Shown one piece after another: positions 20,495-29,046 of a DNA stretch of 64,000 nt. This stretch comes from Massilia sp. YIM B02763 (GTDB lineage Bacteria > Pseudomonadota > Gammaproteobacteria > Burkholderiales > Burkholderiaceae_D). How positions within the stretch are numbered: position 1 is the first letter of the stretch; the number at the start of each line of letters is the position of its first letter. The notes under the pieces are model-generated. The model was not told where the DNA came from. It did no database searches and was given only the letters and a program-made list of their open reading frames with translations. The stretch is taken from the NCBI RefSeq assembly GCF_030412015.1, contig NZ_JASNRD010000011.1, positions 49,861 through 113,860 of the forward strand, in the 5' to 3' direction. The position numbers and the translations under genes were made by a program.

Positions 20495-21192
20495 ATCTTG
20501 CCTTGCAGCTGTTGCTGGGATGGGCGCTGATCGCGTCCGCGGGCAGCTGCGCGGCGCGCAGCGCCTTCCAGCAGCGTTGCGAGGAAGCGGCCGGCAGGGC
20601 CGGCGCCACGTTCTCCTCGCGCGATACCGGCTACCGGGTCGACAACAGCCTGTCGTGGCGCGCGCTGACGCAACTGAAGCGCACCGCCGTCAGGAACGGG
20701 CTCGTGCTGGGCCTCACGCGCGCCGAATCGCGCGTCTCCGTCAAGGTCGACGGCGTGCTGCTGCAAGACCCCGAAGGCAGCAACGAATGCGTGATGCCGC
20801 AGGTCGACGTGACGCTGTACTATCCGCCCATCGTCATCTACGTCGGCAGCGAATTCGCGCCGGACACCTGTTCGTATCGCGAGATACTCGCCCACGAAAT
20901 GCGCCATCTCAACACCTACCTGGACTTCCTGCCGAAAGTGGAAGAGCGCATCCGCACCCGCCTGGCCAGACGGTTCAGCGGCAAGCCCTTGTACGCCCGC
21001 CGCGGCCAGGCGCGCAGCATGCTGCAAGCCGAGATCGACGCCAACTGGATGCCCTTCATCAAGGCCGAGATGATGCGCGTGGAGCGCCTGCAGGCGGCCA
21101 TCGACAGCCCGGTCGAATACGCGCGTCTCAGCAAAGTTTGCCAAGGTGAGGTACAGTCTCTTATTGGATCGACAAGACGACCGGGCGCATAA
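20491..21192 (+). CDS. Putative secreted zinc protease-like protein (HEMRH)
   Basis: 233 residues, not assigned to a named family. The N-terminus has a hydrophobic signal-like stretch with cysteine at residue 20, so it may be a lipoprotein or a cleaved secreted protein. Residues 135-139 read HEMRH, fitting the HExxH zincin motif in a helix (ILAHEMRHLNTYLDF). Cys30, Cys100, Cys127 and a late Cys could form disulfides. The GTG start overlaps the Nudix stop (GTGA), so the two are probably co-translated. Metalloprotease activity is inferred from the motif only. Confidence 0.72.
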   Translation: MNLALQLLLGWALIASAGSCAARSAFQQRCEEAAGRAGATFSSRDTGYRVDNSLSWRALTQLKRTAVRNGLVLGLTRAESRVSVKVDGVLLQDPEGSNECVMPQVDVTLYYPPIVIYVGSEFAPDTCSYREILAHEMRHLNTYLDFLPKVEERIRTRLARRFSGKPLYARRGQARSMLQAEIDANWMPFIKAEMMRVERLQAAIDSPVEYARLSKVCQGEVQSLIGSTRRPGA

Positions 21193-21216
21193 TCCGCAGC
21201 TCGTCCATCAACATAC

Positions 21217-21921
21217 ATGACTCAAGCACCGCGTTACTTCGCATTAATTCCCGCTGCCGGCGTCGGCTCCCGCATGGGGGCCAGCAGCCCGAAGCAGTAC
21301 CTCAAGATCGGCGGCAAGCCCATGCTCCGCCATACGCTCGACGCCTTCCTGTCCAGCGAGCTGATCGCCCATACCTTCGTCGTCGTCAGCCCGGACGATC
21401 CGTACATCGACAGCGTCGCTCCCAGCCACGGCGTGACGGTGCTGCGCTGCGGCGGCGACAGCCGCATGGAATCCGTGCGCAACGGCCTGGCGGTGCTGGC
21501 CAGCACGCTGTCGGACACGGACTGGGTGCTGGTGCACGACGCCGCCCGCCCGGGCCTGACGGCCGAACTGATCGAAAAGCTGGTGACGGCCACCGGCGAC
21601 CATCCGGCCGGCGGCCTGCTGGCCTTGCCCGTGGTCGACACCGTCAAGCGCTGCATCGACGGCGAGGCGGCCGGCACCATTCCACGCAACGGCCTGTGGC
21701 TGGCCCAGACCCCGCAGATGTTCCGCTACCAGCTGTTGCGCGAGGCGCTCAGTGCCGCCACCGACCCGAACACGATTACCGACGACGCCAGTGCGGTTGA
21801 AGCGCTCGGATTGAGCCCAAGATTGGTGGAAGGCCATCCGCGCAACCTGAAGGTCACGCTGCCGGAAGACATCCGCATCGCCGAGATCTACCTGGCGGTC
21901 TCCCAACCCGAACTCGTTTAA
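21217..21921 (+). CDS. ispD: 2-C-methyl-D-erythritol 4-phosphate cytidylyltransferase
   Basis: Third step of the MEP isoprenoid pathway: couples MEP to CTP. 234 residues, normal length. The nucleotide-binding loop AAGVGSRMG, the following [13 protein letters not shown], and the HDAARP motif are intact. The next gene is ispF, the usual partner. Confidence 0.97.
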   Translation: MTQAPRYFALIPAAGVGSRMGASSPKQYLKIGGKPMLRHTLDAFLSSELIAHTFVVVSPDDPYIDSVAPSHGVTVLRCGGDSRMESVRNGLAVLASTLSDTDWVLVHDAARPGLTAELIEKLVTATGDHPAGGLLALPVVDTVKRCIDGEAAGTIPRNGLWLAQTPQMFRYQLLREALSAATDPNTITDDASAVEALGLSPRLVEGHPRNLKVTLPEDIRIAEIYLAVSQPELV

Positions 21922-21938
21922 GACGCACACGACACACC

Positions 21939-22451
21939 ATGGCACTCGCATCGTACAACCCAACCCCGCCGTTTCGCATCGGAACCGGCTATGACTGCCA
22001 CGCCCTGGTCGAGGGCCGCAAGCTCATCGTCGGCGGCGTGACCATCCCGCACCGCCTGGGCCTGCTTGGCCACTCGGACGCCGACGTCCTGCTGCACGCG
22101 ATCATCGACGCCATGCTGGGCGCCGCCGGCCTCGGCGACATCGGCAAGCATTTCCCGGACACCGACCCCATGTTCGCGGGCGCCGACTCGCGCACGCTGC
22201 TGCGCGAAGTGGCGCACCGCGTGGTCGCCACCGGCTACACCATCGGCAACATCGACGCCACCATCATCGCCCAGCAGCCGAAGATGGGCCCGCACATCCC
22301 GCAGATGGTCTCGCGCATCGCCGAGGACATCGGCGTGTCGCCGCAGCAGGTGAACATCAAGGCCAAGACCAACGAGAAGCTGGGCTTCCTCGGCCGCGAG
22401 GAGGGGATGGCGGCGCAGGCGACGGCGTTGCTGGTGCGCGCGGAGAGCTGA
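21939..22451 (+). CDS. ispF: 2-C-methyl-D-erythritol 2,4-cyclodiphosphate synthase
   Basis: Fifth step of the MEP pathway, forming the cyclic diphosphate with release of CMP. 170 residues. Zinc ligands Asp19 and His21 in GTGYDCH and the later [14 protein letters not shown] block are visible, and the C-terminal [14 protein letters not shown] motif is intact. Seventeen bases separate it from ispD. A long palindrome follows. Confidence 0.97.
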   Translation: MALASYNPTPPFRIGTGYDCHALVEGRKLIVGGVTIPHRLGLLGHSDADVLLHAIIDAMLGAAGLGDIGKHFPDTDPMFAGADSRTLLREVAHRVVATGYTIGNIDATIIAQQPKMGPHIPQMVSRIAEDIGVSPQQVNIKAKTNEKLGFLGREEGMAAQATALLVRAES

Positions 22452-22474
22452 TACAGCGGCAGCACTTTTAGCGC

Positions 22475-22560
22475 GTCGTCCCTGCGCAGGCAGGAATCCA
22501 ATTTCTGCATGCGCAGCCGTGCTGCACGCGCAATTGGGCCCCTGCCTGCGCAGGGGCGAC
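22475..22560. repeat. Long intergenic palindrome, copy B
   Basis: Arms at 22475-22502 and 22533-22560 (28 bases each, three mismatches) around a 30-base loop. The right arm matches that of the copy at 3583-3667 in all but one base, and the loops are also related (both begin TTC and contain GCCGT and CGCGC). Begins 23 bases after the ispF stop. The only other content of the 172-base gap to the MFS gene is its leader. Confidence 0.85.
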
Positions 22561-22623
22561 GGTGGATTTGCGGCGGCGTCCGTTCGCCGCGATAATGGCA
22601 GAACCAACAACAACGGGGACGCC

Positions 22624-23877
22624 ATGACGAACGCACCTGCGATGAGCCCGGGAAGCGCCTGGCTGCTGATCCTGTCCGCCAGCGCCATCCTGATGCTGAC
22701 GATGGCGGCGCGCCTCACCACGGGCCTGTTCCTGTCCCCGATCAATACCGCCACGGGCCTCGGGATCGCATCGATCAGCTTCGCGATGGCCGTCGGCCAG
22801 TTCATGTGGGGCGCCTCGCAGCCCGTGTTCGGCGCCGTCGCCGACAAGTACGGCCCGGGAAGGGTGCTCGTGCTGGGCGGCGTCCTGCTGGCCGCCGGCC
22901 TGGCCGCCACGCCCTTCGTGTCCTCGCAATGGGGCCTGCTGCTCACGCTGGGCGTGTTGTCGGCGGCCGGCGCAGGGGCGGGGAGCTTCTCGATCCTGAT
23001 CGGCGCCACCGCGCAGCGCCTGCCGCCCGAGCGGCGCGCCTTCGCGTCCGGCTTCATCAATGCGGGCGGTTCCTTCGGCCAGTTCGTGTTCGCGCCCGCC
23101 GTGCATGCGCTCATCGCCGCCTTCGGCTGGGTTTCCGCGATGCTGGCGCTGGCCGCGACCACGCTGCTGACGATCCCGCTGGCCCGCCCGCTGAGCGGCA
23201 AGACGCCCGCCGCGGCCGCCGCAACGGGCAGCGTCGTCGGCCATGGCGCATTGCCGGCCCTCACGCTGGGCGGCCAGCTGCGCGAGGCCCTGCGCGACCG
23301 CAGCTACCTGTGCCTGCATGCGGGCTTCTTCACCTGCGGCTTCCACATCGCCTTCCTCGTCACCCACCTGCCGGGCGAGGTGGCGCTGTGCAGCCTGTCG
23401 GCTTCCGTGTCGGCGACGGCGCTGGGCCTGATTGGCCTGTTCAACATCTTCGGTTCGCTGACGGCCGGCGCCCTCGGCCAGCGCTACCGCATGAAATGGC
23501 TGCTGGCGCTGATGTACGGCAGCCGCGCCGTCATCATCGCGCTGTACCTCGTCGCGCCCAAGACACCCATGACCTTCTACGCCTTCGCCGCCGCGCTGGG
23601 CTTCACCTGGCTGGCCACGGTGCCGCCGACGGCGGGCCTGGTCGGCAAGCTGTTCGGCATGCGCTACCTGTCCACGCTGTTCGGGCTGACGCTGCTGTCG
23701 CACCAGGTCGGCGGCTTCTTCGGCGCCTGGCTGGGCGGGCTCGCCGTCGTGCGGTTCGGCGACTATGCGTGGATGTGGTACGCGGACATCGTGCTGGCCG
23801 CGCTGGCCGCCCTGGTCAACCTGCCGATCCGCGAAGCGCCGCTGGCGCTGCCGGCGGCAAGCGCGGCGAAGGCTTGA
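22624..23877 (+). CDS. MFS transporter
   Basis: 417-residue major facilitator with about 12 hydrophobic segments. The loop between helices 2 and 3 reads GAVADKYGPGRVL, the MFS A-type motif. The protein resembles anion/monocarboxylate-type MFS members, but the substrate cannot be named. The ATG at 22624 follows GGGGAC; an upstream in-frame start would lie within the palindrome. It is followed after one base by a small conserved gene and may form an operon with it. Confidence 0.85.
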   Translation: MTNAPAMSPGSAWLLILSASAILMLTMAARLTTGLFLSPINTATGLGIASISFAMAVGQFMWGASQPVFGAVADKYGPGRVLVLGGVLLAAGLAATPFVSSQWGLLLTLGVLSAAGAGAGSFSILIGATAQRLPPERRAFASGFINAGGSFGQFVFAPAVHALIAAFGWVSAMLALAATTLLTIPLARPLSGKTPAAAAATGSVVGHGALPALTLGGQLREALRDRSYLCLHAGFFTCGFHIAFLVTHLPGEVALCSLSASVSATALGLIGLFNIFGSLTAGALGQRYRMKWLLALMYGSRAVIIALYLVAPKTPMTFYAFAAALGFTWLATVPPTAGLVGKLFGMRYLSTLFGLTLLSHQVGGFFGAWLGGLAVVRFGDYAWMWYADIVLAALAALVNLPIREAPLALPAASAAKA

Positions 23878-23878
23878 G

Positions 23879-24187
23879 ATGGCGCGCGATCCCTGGGCCT
23901 ACCGCGACGTGGCGGTCGAATCCGTGCTCGACGCCCGCACGGGCCGCCTGCGCATCAAGCCGGTGGCGGGCCAGGCCTACGCCACGTCGATGCGGGTGCA
24001 GTGCGCGCGGGCGCTGGCCGACCCGGCGCGCTATCCGGCCGGCACGCGCTTCCTGATCCGCGCCAAGCTGACGGACCGCGACGGCGGGCCGCCGTTCCTG
24101 TATGCCTGGCATGGCGACCCGGTGAAGGTGCTCACGCCGCGCGAGGCGGCGTCCTTCCTGGACGAATACCGGCGCCGCAGGATTTGA
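23879..24187 (+). CDS. Conserved hypothetical protein
   Basis: 102 residues, no recognised family. No signal peptide, membrane helix or cysteine cluster; one Cys only. Predicted mixed alpha/beta with many charged residues. The start ATG lies one base beyond the MFS stop codon, so it is likely translated from the MFS message. Codon use matches its neighbours. Confidence 0.65.
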   Translation: MARDPWAYRDVAVESVLDARTGRLRIKPVAGQAYATSMRVQCARALADPARYPAGTRFLIRAKLTDRDGGPPFLYAWHGDPVKVLTPREAASFLDEYRRRRI

Positions 24188-24188
24188 A

Positions 24189-24452
24189 TCAGTCCTTGCG
24201 GAAACCCGGGCCGAACGCCAGTTGCCGCGCGGGGCAGTGGGCGACAACTTGCGGCTTCTCTGCATCATTGTCGCGGCGTACGTAGCACTCGTCGAAGACG
24301 GAGCAGTAGCAGGCCGAGATCGCGGCGTCGTTCATGCTCCGGTGCAGCGTATCGAAATCGGCGTTCGCATGGGGCTGCTCGGTCCACGTGAACAGCGTGA
24401 CGGATGCGCGCGGCTTGGAGGATCGCGGCGCCGCACCTATCATGCGAAGCAT
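24189..24452 (-). CDS. Possible small Cys-containing protein
   Basis: 87-residue frame on the minus strand whose 5-prime end faces the sugE-like gene. It holds the segment [13 protein letters not shown] with three Cys and lacks the Arg/Ala/Pro bias of shadow frames in this GC-rich DNA, which argues that it could be real. No ribosome-binding site is evident at 24452; a second ATG lies three codons in. No family recognised. Confidence 0.35.
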   Translation of the reverse strand: MLRMIGAAPRSSKPRASVTLFTWTEQPHANADFDTLHRSMNDAAISACYCSVFDECYVRRDNDAEKPQVVAHCPARQLAFGPGFRKD

Positions 24453-24474
24453 TCGATCATCGGGAGAAACAAAC

Positions 24475-24795
24475 ATGGTGTGGCTCGTCTTGGGATTGGC
24501 AGGCTTGTTCGAAATCGCCTGGGCCGTCGGGATCAAGTACACGGACGGCTTCAGCCGCCTGTGGCCCAGCGTGGGCACGGTGGCGGCGATGGTGGCGAGC
24601 GTGCTGTTGCTCGGCCAGGCCGTCAAGACGCTGCCGCTGGGGACGGCGTACGCGGTGTGGACGGGCATCGGCGCCGTCGGCACGGCACTGGCGGGCATGG
24701 CGCTGTTCGGCGAGGCGGCGACCGTGGCGCGCCTCGTGTGCATCGGCCTGATCGCGGCCGGGATCGTCGGGCTGAAGCTGGTGACGCCGCACTGA
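24475..24795 (+). CDS. sugE: SugE/Gdx-type small multidrug resistance exporter
   Basis: 106 residues, four membrane helices, the full length of an SMR protein. The sequence follows the SugE/Gdx branch closely: the essential Glu13 in AGLFEIAWA, the [14 protein letters not shown] loop and the [14 protein letters not shown] block. Family members of this type exchange guanidinium and some quaternary ammonium compounds for protons. The ATG follows a GGGAG site. No guanidine riboswitch could be recognised in the leader. Confidence 0.88.
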   Translation: MVWLVLGLAGLFEIAWAVGIKYTDGFSRLWPSVGTVAAMVASVLLLGQAVKTLPLGTAYAVWTGIGAVGTALAGMALFGEAATVARLVCIGLIAAGIVGLKLVTPH

Positions 24796-24802
24796 GGCCG
24801 CG

Positions 24803-25744
24803 TCAGCGGGCCGCCGGCGCGATCAGCAGGCGGTTGACGTAGGGGTCGACGCGCAGGTCGCCATGGTAGGGGACGGGCGCGTAGTCGTAGATCAGGCAGG
24901 GCAGCAGCGAGTACTGGACGATGAGCACGAGGCGCGCGCGGCGCGTCGGCGGCGTGCCCTTGTGGATGCCGCGGGTATCGATGAAGAAGCCGGTGCCGGC
25001 CGGGCCCGTGACGACGATGCCGGTCCCGTGCTTGCGCACGATCTCCTGGTCGGCATAGCGGCGCAGGCGCAGCGGCATGCGGTCCAGGTGGGTGCCGGCG
25101 ACGTAGCTGTGCGGTCCGGAGTCGGCGTCGACGTCGGTCAGGTAGACCAGCAGCTTGATGCTGGCGGCGTCGGAATCGCGGTGGAAGCCCTGCACGTCGG
25201 CATCGCTGGTCGGACGCGGAAACGACCAGCGCAAGCCCATCAGCGTGATCGTCGGCGTGTAGCCGAGGTAGTCCGTGGCCACGGCCAGCAGGTCGGGACG
25301 GTTCGCCAGCGCCAGCAGGTGCGGGCAATGGACGGCGCTCCCGACCGGGAAGTCGGCGACGCGCGCACCGGGCGGCACGTCGTCGATGGAGAAGGCGCGG
25401 CCATCGCCGCGCACGGCCACCATGTCGCGTCCACGCAGCCAGGCCAGCGCCTCGGCGCACTGGGCGGGGGACAGCAGGCTGCCCAGCGGCGCATAGCCCT
25501 GCGCGCGCAGCGCGGCGCCCGCGCCGGCCGGCTGGCGGCGCTCGATGCGCCCGTGCAGCGTGCCGAGCAGGGCGACCGCGGCGCGCGTCGCCGCATGGCG
25601 GATGCGGCGGCTGGTGACGGCCCGCTGCACGTAATAGCCGAACAACTTGAGCCGGGCGTTGCGCGACGCGCCGACGGTGACGTACTTCACATGCACCCCC
25701 GCAAATCGATGGACGAAGCGCCGCCGGACGGCCATGGCGGGCAT
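24803..25744 (-). CDS. Phytanoyl-CoA dioxygenase (PhyH) family protein
   Basis: 313-residue Fe(II)/2-oxoglutarate-dependent oxygenase-like protein. The metal triad is visible as His188-x-Asp190 (GFHRDSD) and His261 (RGIHKG), with a following Arg (269/271) for 2-oxoglutarate. Residues 1-80 form a basic leader without clear homology. Substrate unknown. The gene runs convergently with the SMR exporter, 7 bases apart. The ATG at 25744 has a close AAAGAG; the ATG three codons later is an alternative. Confidence 0.8.
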   Translation of the reverse strand: MPAMAVRRRFVHRFAGVHVKYVTVGASRNARLKLFGYYVQRAVTSRRIRHAATRAAVALLGTLHGRIERRQPAGAGAALRAQGYAPLGSLLSPAQCAEALAWLRGRDMVAVRGDGRAFSIDDVPPGARVADFPVGSAVHCPHLLALANRPDLLAVATDYLGYTPTITLMGLRWSFPRPTSDADVQGFHRDSDAASIKLLVYLTDVDADSGPHSYVAGTHLDRMPLRLRRYADQEIVRKHGTGIVVTGPAGTGFFIDTRGIHKGTPPTRRARLVLIVQYSLLPCLIYDYAPVPYHGDLRVDPYVNRLLIAPAAR

Positions 25745-25836
25745 GGCTCTTTATATTACCTGCGAAATATTAAAAATTGCGGAGGCGCAATGTTAATGCG
25801 AGTAAAGATCATGCCGGGGTGCGCCGGCGCAGCCGG

Positions 25837-26730
25837 CTAGGTGGCGAACAGCGTCCCGGCCCGCTCGAGGATGCGGCGCACGGCCGGGTGGTCGATGCGC
25901 CGCTCCACGGTCACGGCATGGAACTGCTCGGCGATCGTGCCGATCTCGCCCAGCGCGACGAGGCCGTATTCGCGGCAGATGGTCGGCGCCAGCACGGTGG
26001 GGGCCGGCACGAAGCCAGCGCCCTCGCGCGCGAACGACATCAGCAGCGCGCCGTCGTCGAATTCGCCGGCCACGATGGGGCGCAGGTCCTGCAGGTCGAA
26101 CCAGGCCTGCAGCTGGCTGTGCAGGGCCGTGTCGGCGCCCGGCAGCAGGAAGGGCGCGCCGCGCAGGCGCTGCGGAAAGCCGCCTTCCCATTGGGCGCAC
26201 AGGCCGGGGTGGCCCAGGACCGTCTGCGTGCTGGACCCCAGCAGGTGCGTATGGCCGCGCACGGCGCTGCCCGCGGGCAGGCCGCGGTCGGTGATGACCA
26301 GGTCGAGGCGGTGCGCGGCCAGGTCCTGCAGCAGCGCGTCCAGCGGACCTTCGCGGCAGACGAGGCGCAGCGCCAGCCCGGCATCGCGTGCCGGCTGCAG
26401 CAGGCGGAAGGCGAGCGTCTTCGGGATCATGTCGCCGACGCCCACGCGCAGCGTCTCCGCCTCTCGGAACAGGCCGCGCCGCACGGTCTGTTCCAGTTCG
26501 TTGCCGAGGTCGAAGATGCGTTCGGCATACAGCAGCACCGTCTTGCCCGCGTCCGTCAATTCCAGCACGCGGCCCTTGCGGCGCAGCAGCGCTTCGCCGA
26601 GCTGGTCCTCGAGCAGCTGCAACTGCCCGCTGATCGCCTGCGGCGTGACGTGCAGGCGCTGCGCCGCCGCGGCCACCGTGCCGGTGGTCGCTACCACGTA
26701 AAAGTATTGAAGGTGCTTGTAGTTGATCAA
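25837..26730 (-). CDS. LysR-family regulator, NhaR-like
   Basis: 297-residue LysR-type regulator. The winged helix-turn-helix is at residues 5-62 (NYKHLQYFYVVATTGTV, then TPQAISGQLQLLEDQLG); the N-terminus and the RRKGR segment resemble NhaR, which responds to sodium. The effector-binding domain follows from about 95. It diverges from the TerB-like gene across a 103-base AT-rich spacer, so it may control that gene. Ligand unknown. Confidence 0.86.
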   Translation of the reverse strand: MINYKHLQYFYVVATTGTVAAAAQRLHVTPQAISGQLQLLEDQLGEALLRRKGRVLELTDAGKTVLLYAERIFDLGNELEQTVRRGLFREAETLRVGVGDMIPKTLAFRLLQPARDAGLALRLVCREGPLDALLQDLAAHRLDLVITDRGLPAGSAVRGHTHLLGSSTQTVLGHPGLCAQWEGGFPQRLRGAPFLLPGADTALHSQLQAWFDLQDLRPIVAGEFDDGALLMSFAREGAGFVPAPTVLAPTICREYGLVALGEIGTIAEQFHAVTVERRIDHPAVRRILERAGTLFAT

Positions 26731-26769
26731 GAAACAGCTCCAGAAATCTTGATGATTGCAAAAGATAAT

Positions 26770-26787
26770 TCGATTTTACTTTATCGA
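26770..26787. promoter_or_regulatory. Candidate LysR operator
   Basis: TCGAT and ATCGA (26770-26774, 26783-26787) form an inverted repeat with an 8-base AT spacer in the LysR/TerB divergent region. A second short repeat, AATC-TTGAT-GATT, lies at 26745-26757 nearer the LysR gene. Consistent with LysR-type site architecture, but not a proof. Confidence 0.3.
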
Positions 26788-26833
26788 GCGTGGGCTTTAG
26801 TCTGGAGCCATCGACACTTTGATGAGGAACACC

Positions 26834-27238
26834 ATGCGAATCTATGCCACCGACAGTCCCCGCGCCGTCTCGCGCCTGCTGGCCCTGGCCATGATCGTCG
26901 ACGGCCACCTGGCCCCGGCCGAACTGAAGGCCATGCGCCATTCCGGCGTCCTGCAGGGCGTCGGCATCGGCGAGGACGACTTCGACGACGTGGTGCAGGA
27001 ATTGTGCGAAGACCTGCTCGCCACCGCCCACCAGCGCGGCGCCGGCGAGGTCGAGATCGATACGAAACTGCTCGACGGCCTGCTGCGCGAAGTCGAGGCG
27101 CCCTCGCTGCGCATGGGCACGATGAAGGCCATGCTCGACATCGTCCATGCGGACACCGTGCTGGACGGCCGCGAGACGCTGCTGATCCAGCGCGCCTTCA
27201 AGGCCTGGGGCGCGTCCGGGGCGGCCCGCGCCGCCTGA
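26834..27238 (+). CDS. TerB-like protein
   Basis: 134 residues, all-helical, with features of the TerB/tellurite-resistance fold: an early LLALAMIVDGHLAPAEL block and a repeat-like VHADTVLDGRETLLIQRAF near the end, both acid-rich turns that in TerB bind metal. No membrane segment. The ATG at 26834 follows AGGA at good spacing. Divergent from the LysR gene. Cellular role not established. Confidence 0.7.
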   Translation: MRIYATDSPRAVSRLLALAMIVDGHLAPAELKAMRHSGVLQGVGIGEDDFDDVVQELCEDLLATAHQRGAGEVEIDTKLLDGLLREVEAPSLRMGTMKAMLDIVHADTVLDGRETLLIQRAFKAWGASGAARAA

Positions 27239-27327
27239 CGCGGGGCTTGGCGGGGCGCGTGCCGTCCCGCCGCCAGAACCGCTACACTCTGGTCTCGACC
27301 TTCTCATCGAGACCGGAAAGGATGACC

Positions 27328-27882
27328 ATGGCAACACGGAAGATCGCAGTACTGGTGGGCAGCATGCGCAGGGAGTCGTTCACGCGCAAACTGGCGAAGC
27401 AGCTGATGCTGCTGGCGCCGCCCACGCTCGAACTGGAGATCGTCGAGATCGGCCAGCTGCCGATGTATAACCAGGACGACGAGACGGATGCGCCGCCGCC
27501 GGCCTGGAGCGAATTCCGCGACCGCATCCACGAGGCCGACGGCATCCTGTTCGCCACGCCCGAATACAACCGCTCGCTGCCCGGCGTATTGAAGAACGCG
27601 ATCGACGTCGGCTCGCGCCCCTACGGCAAGGCCGCCTGGACCGGCAAGCCCTGCGCCGTCGTCAGCAACTCGCCGGGTGCGCTGGGCGGCTTCGGCGCCA
27701 ACCACGCCGTGCGCCAGACGCTGGTGTTCCTGAACATGCCGTGCATGCAGTCGCCCGAGGCTTATATCGGCGGCATCGCCGACAAGTTCGACGGCGACGC
27801 CCTGAAGGACGACGGCCTGCGCACCTTCCTGACGCAGTTCATGGAATGCTACGCGACCTGGGTCGAGCGCCACGCCGACTGA
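27328..27882 (+). CDS. NADPH-dependent FMN reductase family protein
   Basis: 184-residue flavodoxin-fold reductase. Phosphate-binding GSMRRESFTRKLAKQL near the N-terminus and the PEYNRSLPGVLKNAID signature are present; these proteins reduce FMN, quinones or azo compounds with NADPH. Two ATGs lie at 27322 and 27328; AAAGG spacing favours the second. A channel gene follows 43 bases later. Confidence 0.88.
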   Translation: MATRKIAVLVGSMRRESFTRKLAKQLMLLAPPTLELEIVEIGQLPMYNQDDETDAPPPAWSEFRDRIHEADGILFATPEYNRSLPGVLKNAIDVGSRPYGKAAWTGKPCAVVSNSPGALGGFGANHAVRQTLVFLNMPCMQSPEAYIGGIADKFDGDALKDDGLRTFLTQFMECYATWVERHAD

Positions 27883-27925
27883 GACGCATGAGCGCGCATC
27901 GGCATCGCATGAAGGACCGTCCCTG

Positions 27926-28843
27926 ATGGCGGAGGAAGGCAAGACGGCCGAGTACGTGCCGCAGGCGCCGCCGTCCTACGGCACGCCGCCGCCGGGCTGG
28001 CGCCGCCGCATGTACGACGTGATCTTCGAGGCCGATACCCCGGCCGGGAGGCGCTTCGACATCGCGCTGGTGTTCGCCATCCTGCTCAGCATCCTGGTCG
28101 TGGTGCTGGACAGCGTGCCGAGCCTGCACAAGGAGCACGGCACGGCGCTGCACGCGCTCGAATGGGTGTTCACGCTGCTGTTCACGGTGGAGTACATCGC
28201 GCGCATTGTCGCCGTGCAGCACCCCTGGCGCTACGCCACGGGCTTCTACGGCATCATCGACCTGCTGGCGGTCCTGCCGACCTATTTCTCGCTGCTGGTG
28301 TCCGGCAGCGCCGTGCTGATCGACATCCGCATCCTGCGCCTGCTGCGCGTCTTCCGCATCTTCAAGCTCACGCTGTACATCGAGGAATACACGCGCCTGG
28401 GCGAAGCGCTGGCGGCGAGCCGGCGCAAGATCATGGTGTTCCTGTCCGTGGTGCTGATGGCGATCCTGATCCTGGGCACCGTCATGTACGTGGTCGAGGG
28501 GCCGGAGAACGGCTTTACCAGCATCCCCGTCTCGATGTACTGGGCCACCGTCACCATGACGACCGTGGGCTACGGCGACATCACGCCGCACACGCACCTG
28601 GGCAAGGCCATCGCCTCGTTCATGATGCTGCTCGGCTGGGGCATCCTGGCCGTGCCGACGGGGATCGTCACCGCGGAGATGACGCTGCGCCGGGGCGACC
28701 GCCGCCATGGGCCTGCGCGGCCGCTGCAGCCGTCGTCTCCGCCGCGTACCTGTTCCACCTGCGGCACGGATGGTCACCAGGTATCGGCGAAGTTCTGCAA
28801 GGATTGCGGCGCGGGCTTGCCGGCGGCGAAGCCTGGAACGTGA
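27926..28843 (+). CDS. Voltage-gated-type potassium channel with C-terminal zinc ribbon
   Basis: 305-residue six-helix channel subunit. S1 starts near residue 45, S4 carries regularly spaced arginines (RILRLLRVFRIFKL) and the selectivity filter TVGYGD is at 213-218, predicting potassium selectivity. After S6 the protein has a short linker and a zinc-ribbon-like module with Cys276-x2-Cys279 and Cys291-x2-Cys294. This last module is not a standard part of bacterial Kv-type channels. Length otherwise typical. Probably a homotetramer in the inner membrane. Confidence 0.85.
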   Translation: MAEEGKTAEYVPQAPPSYGTPPPGWRRRMYDVIFEADTPAGRRFDIALVFAILLSILVVVLDSVPSLHKEHGTALHALEWVFTLLFTVEYIARIVAVQHPWRYATGFYGIIDLLAVLPTYFSLLVSGSAVLIDIRILRLLRVFRIFKLTLYIEEYTRLGEALAASRRKIMVFLSVVLMAILILGTVMYVVEGPENGFTSIPVSMYWATVTMTTVGYGDITPHTHLGKAIASFMMLLGWGILAVPTGIVTAEMTLRRGDRRHGPARPLQPSSPPRTCSTCGTDGHQVSAKFCKDCGAGLPAAKPGT

Positions 28844-28991
28844 CGGTCGATGCAAGCTACGAGTGTCGTGCTGCAGTATTACCGAACGAGGCGTGCATCG
28901 AATCCCTGACGCTCAACAAGAATCGACGGCGTTGGACGATCGACGCGATCGGCGAAGCCTGCGATCGATCCGTTCGCTGACGGCAGATTTG

Positions 28992-29021
28992 AAAAAAACG
29001 GCCCGCACAAAGTACGGGCCG
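28992..29021 (-). terminator. Intrinsic terminator of the amine-oxidase operon
   Basis: CGGCCCG (28999-29005) and CGGGCCG (29015-29021) form a stem with a 9-base loop. On the minus strand a run of seven T follows (28992-28998). It lies 26 bases past the TonB-receptor stop. The remaining gap to the channel gene (28844-28991) has no supported feature. Confidence 0.85.
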
Positions 29022-29046
29022 CCGGCTGCAATGCATCAGGTCATGT

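Noticed and set aside
24360..24474. Guanidine riboswitch before the SugE/Gdx gene
   Set aside because: Looked for ykkC and mini-ykkC type paired hairpins with ACGR loops; none convincing.
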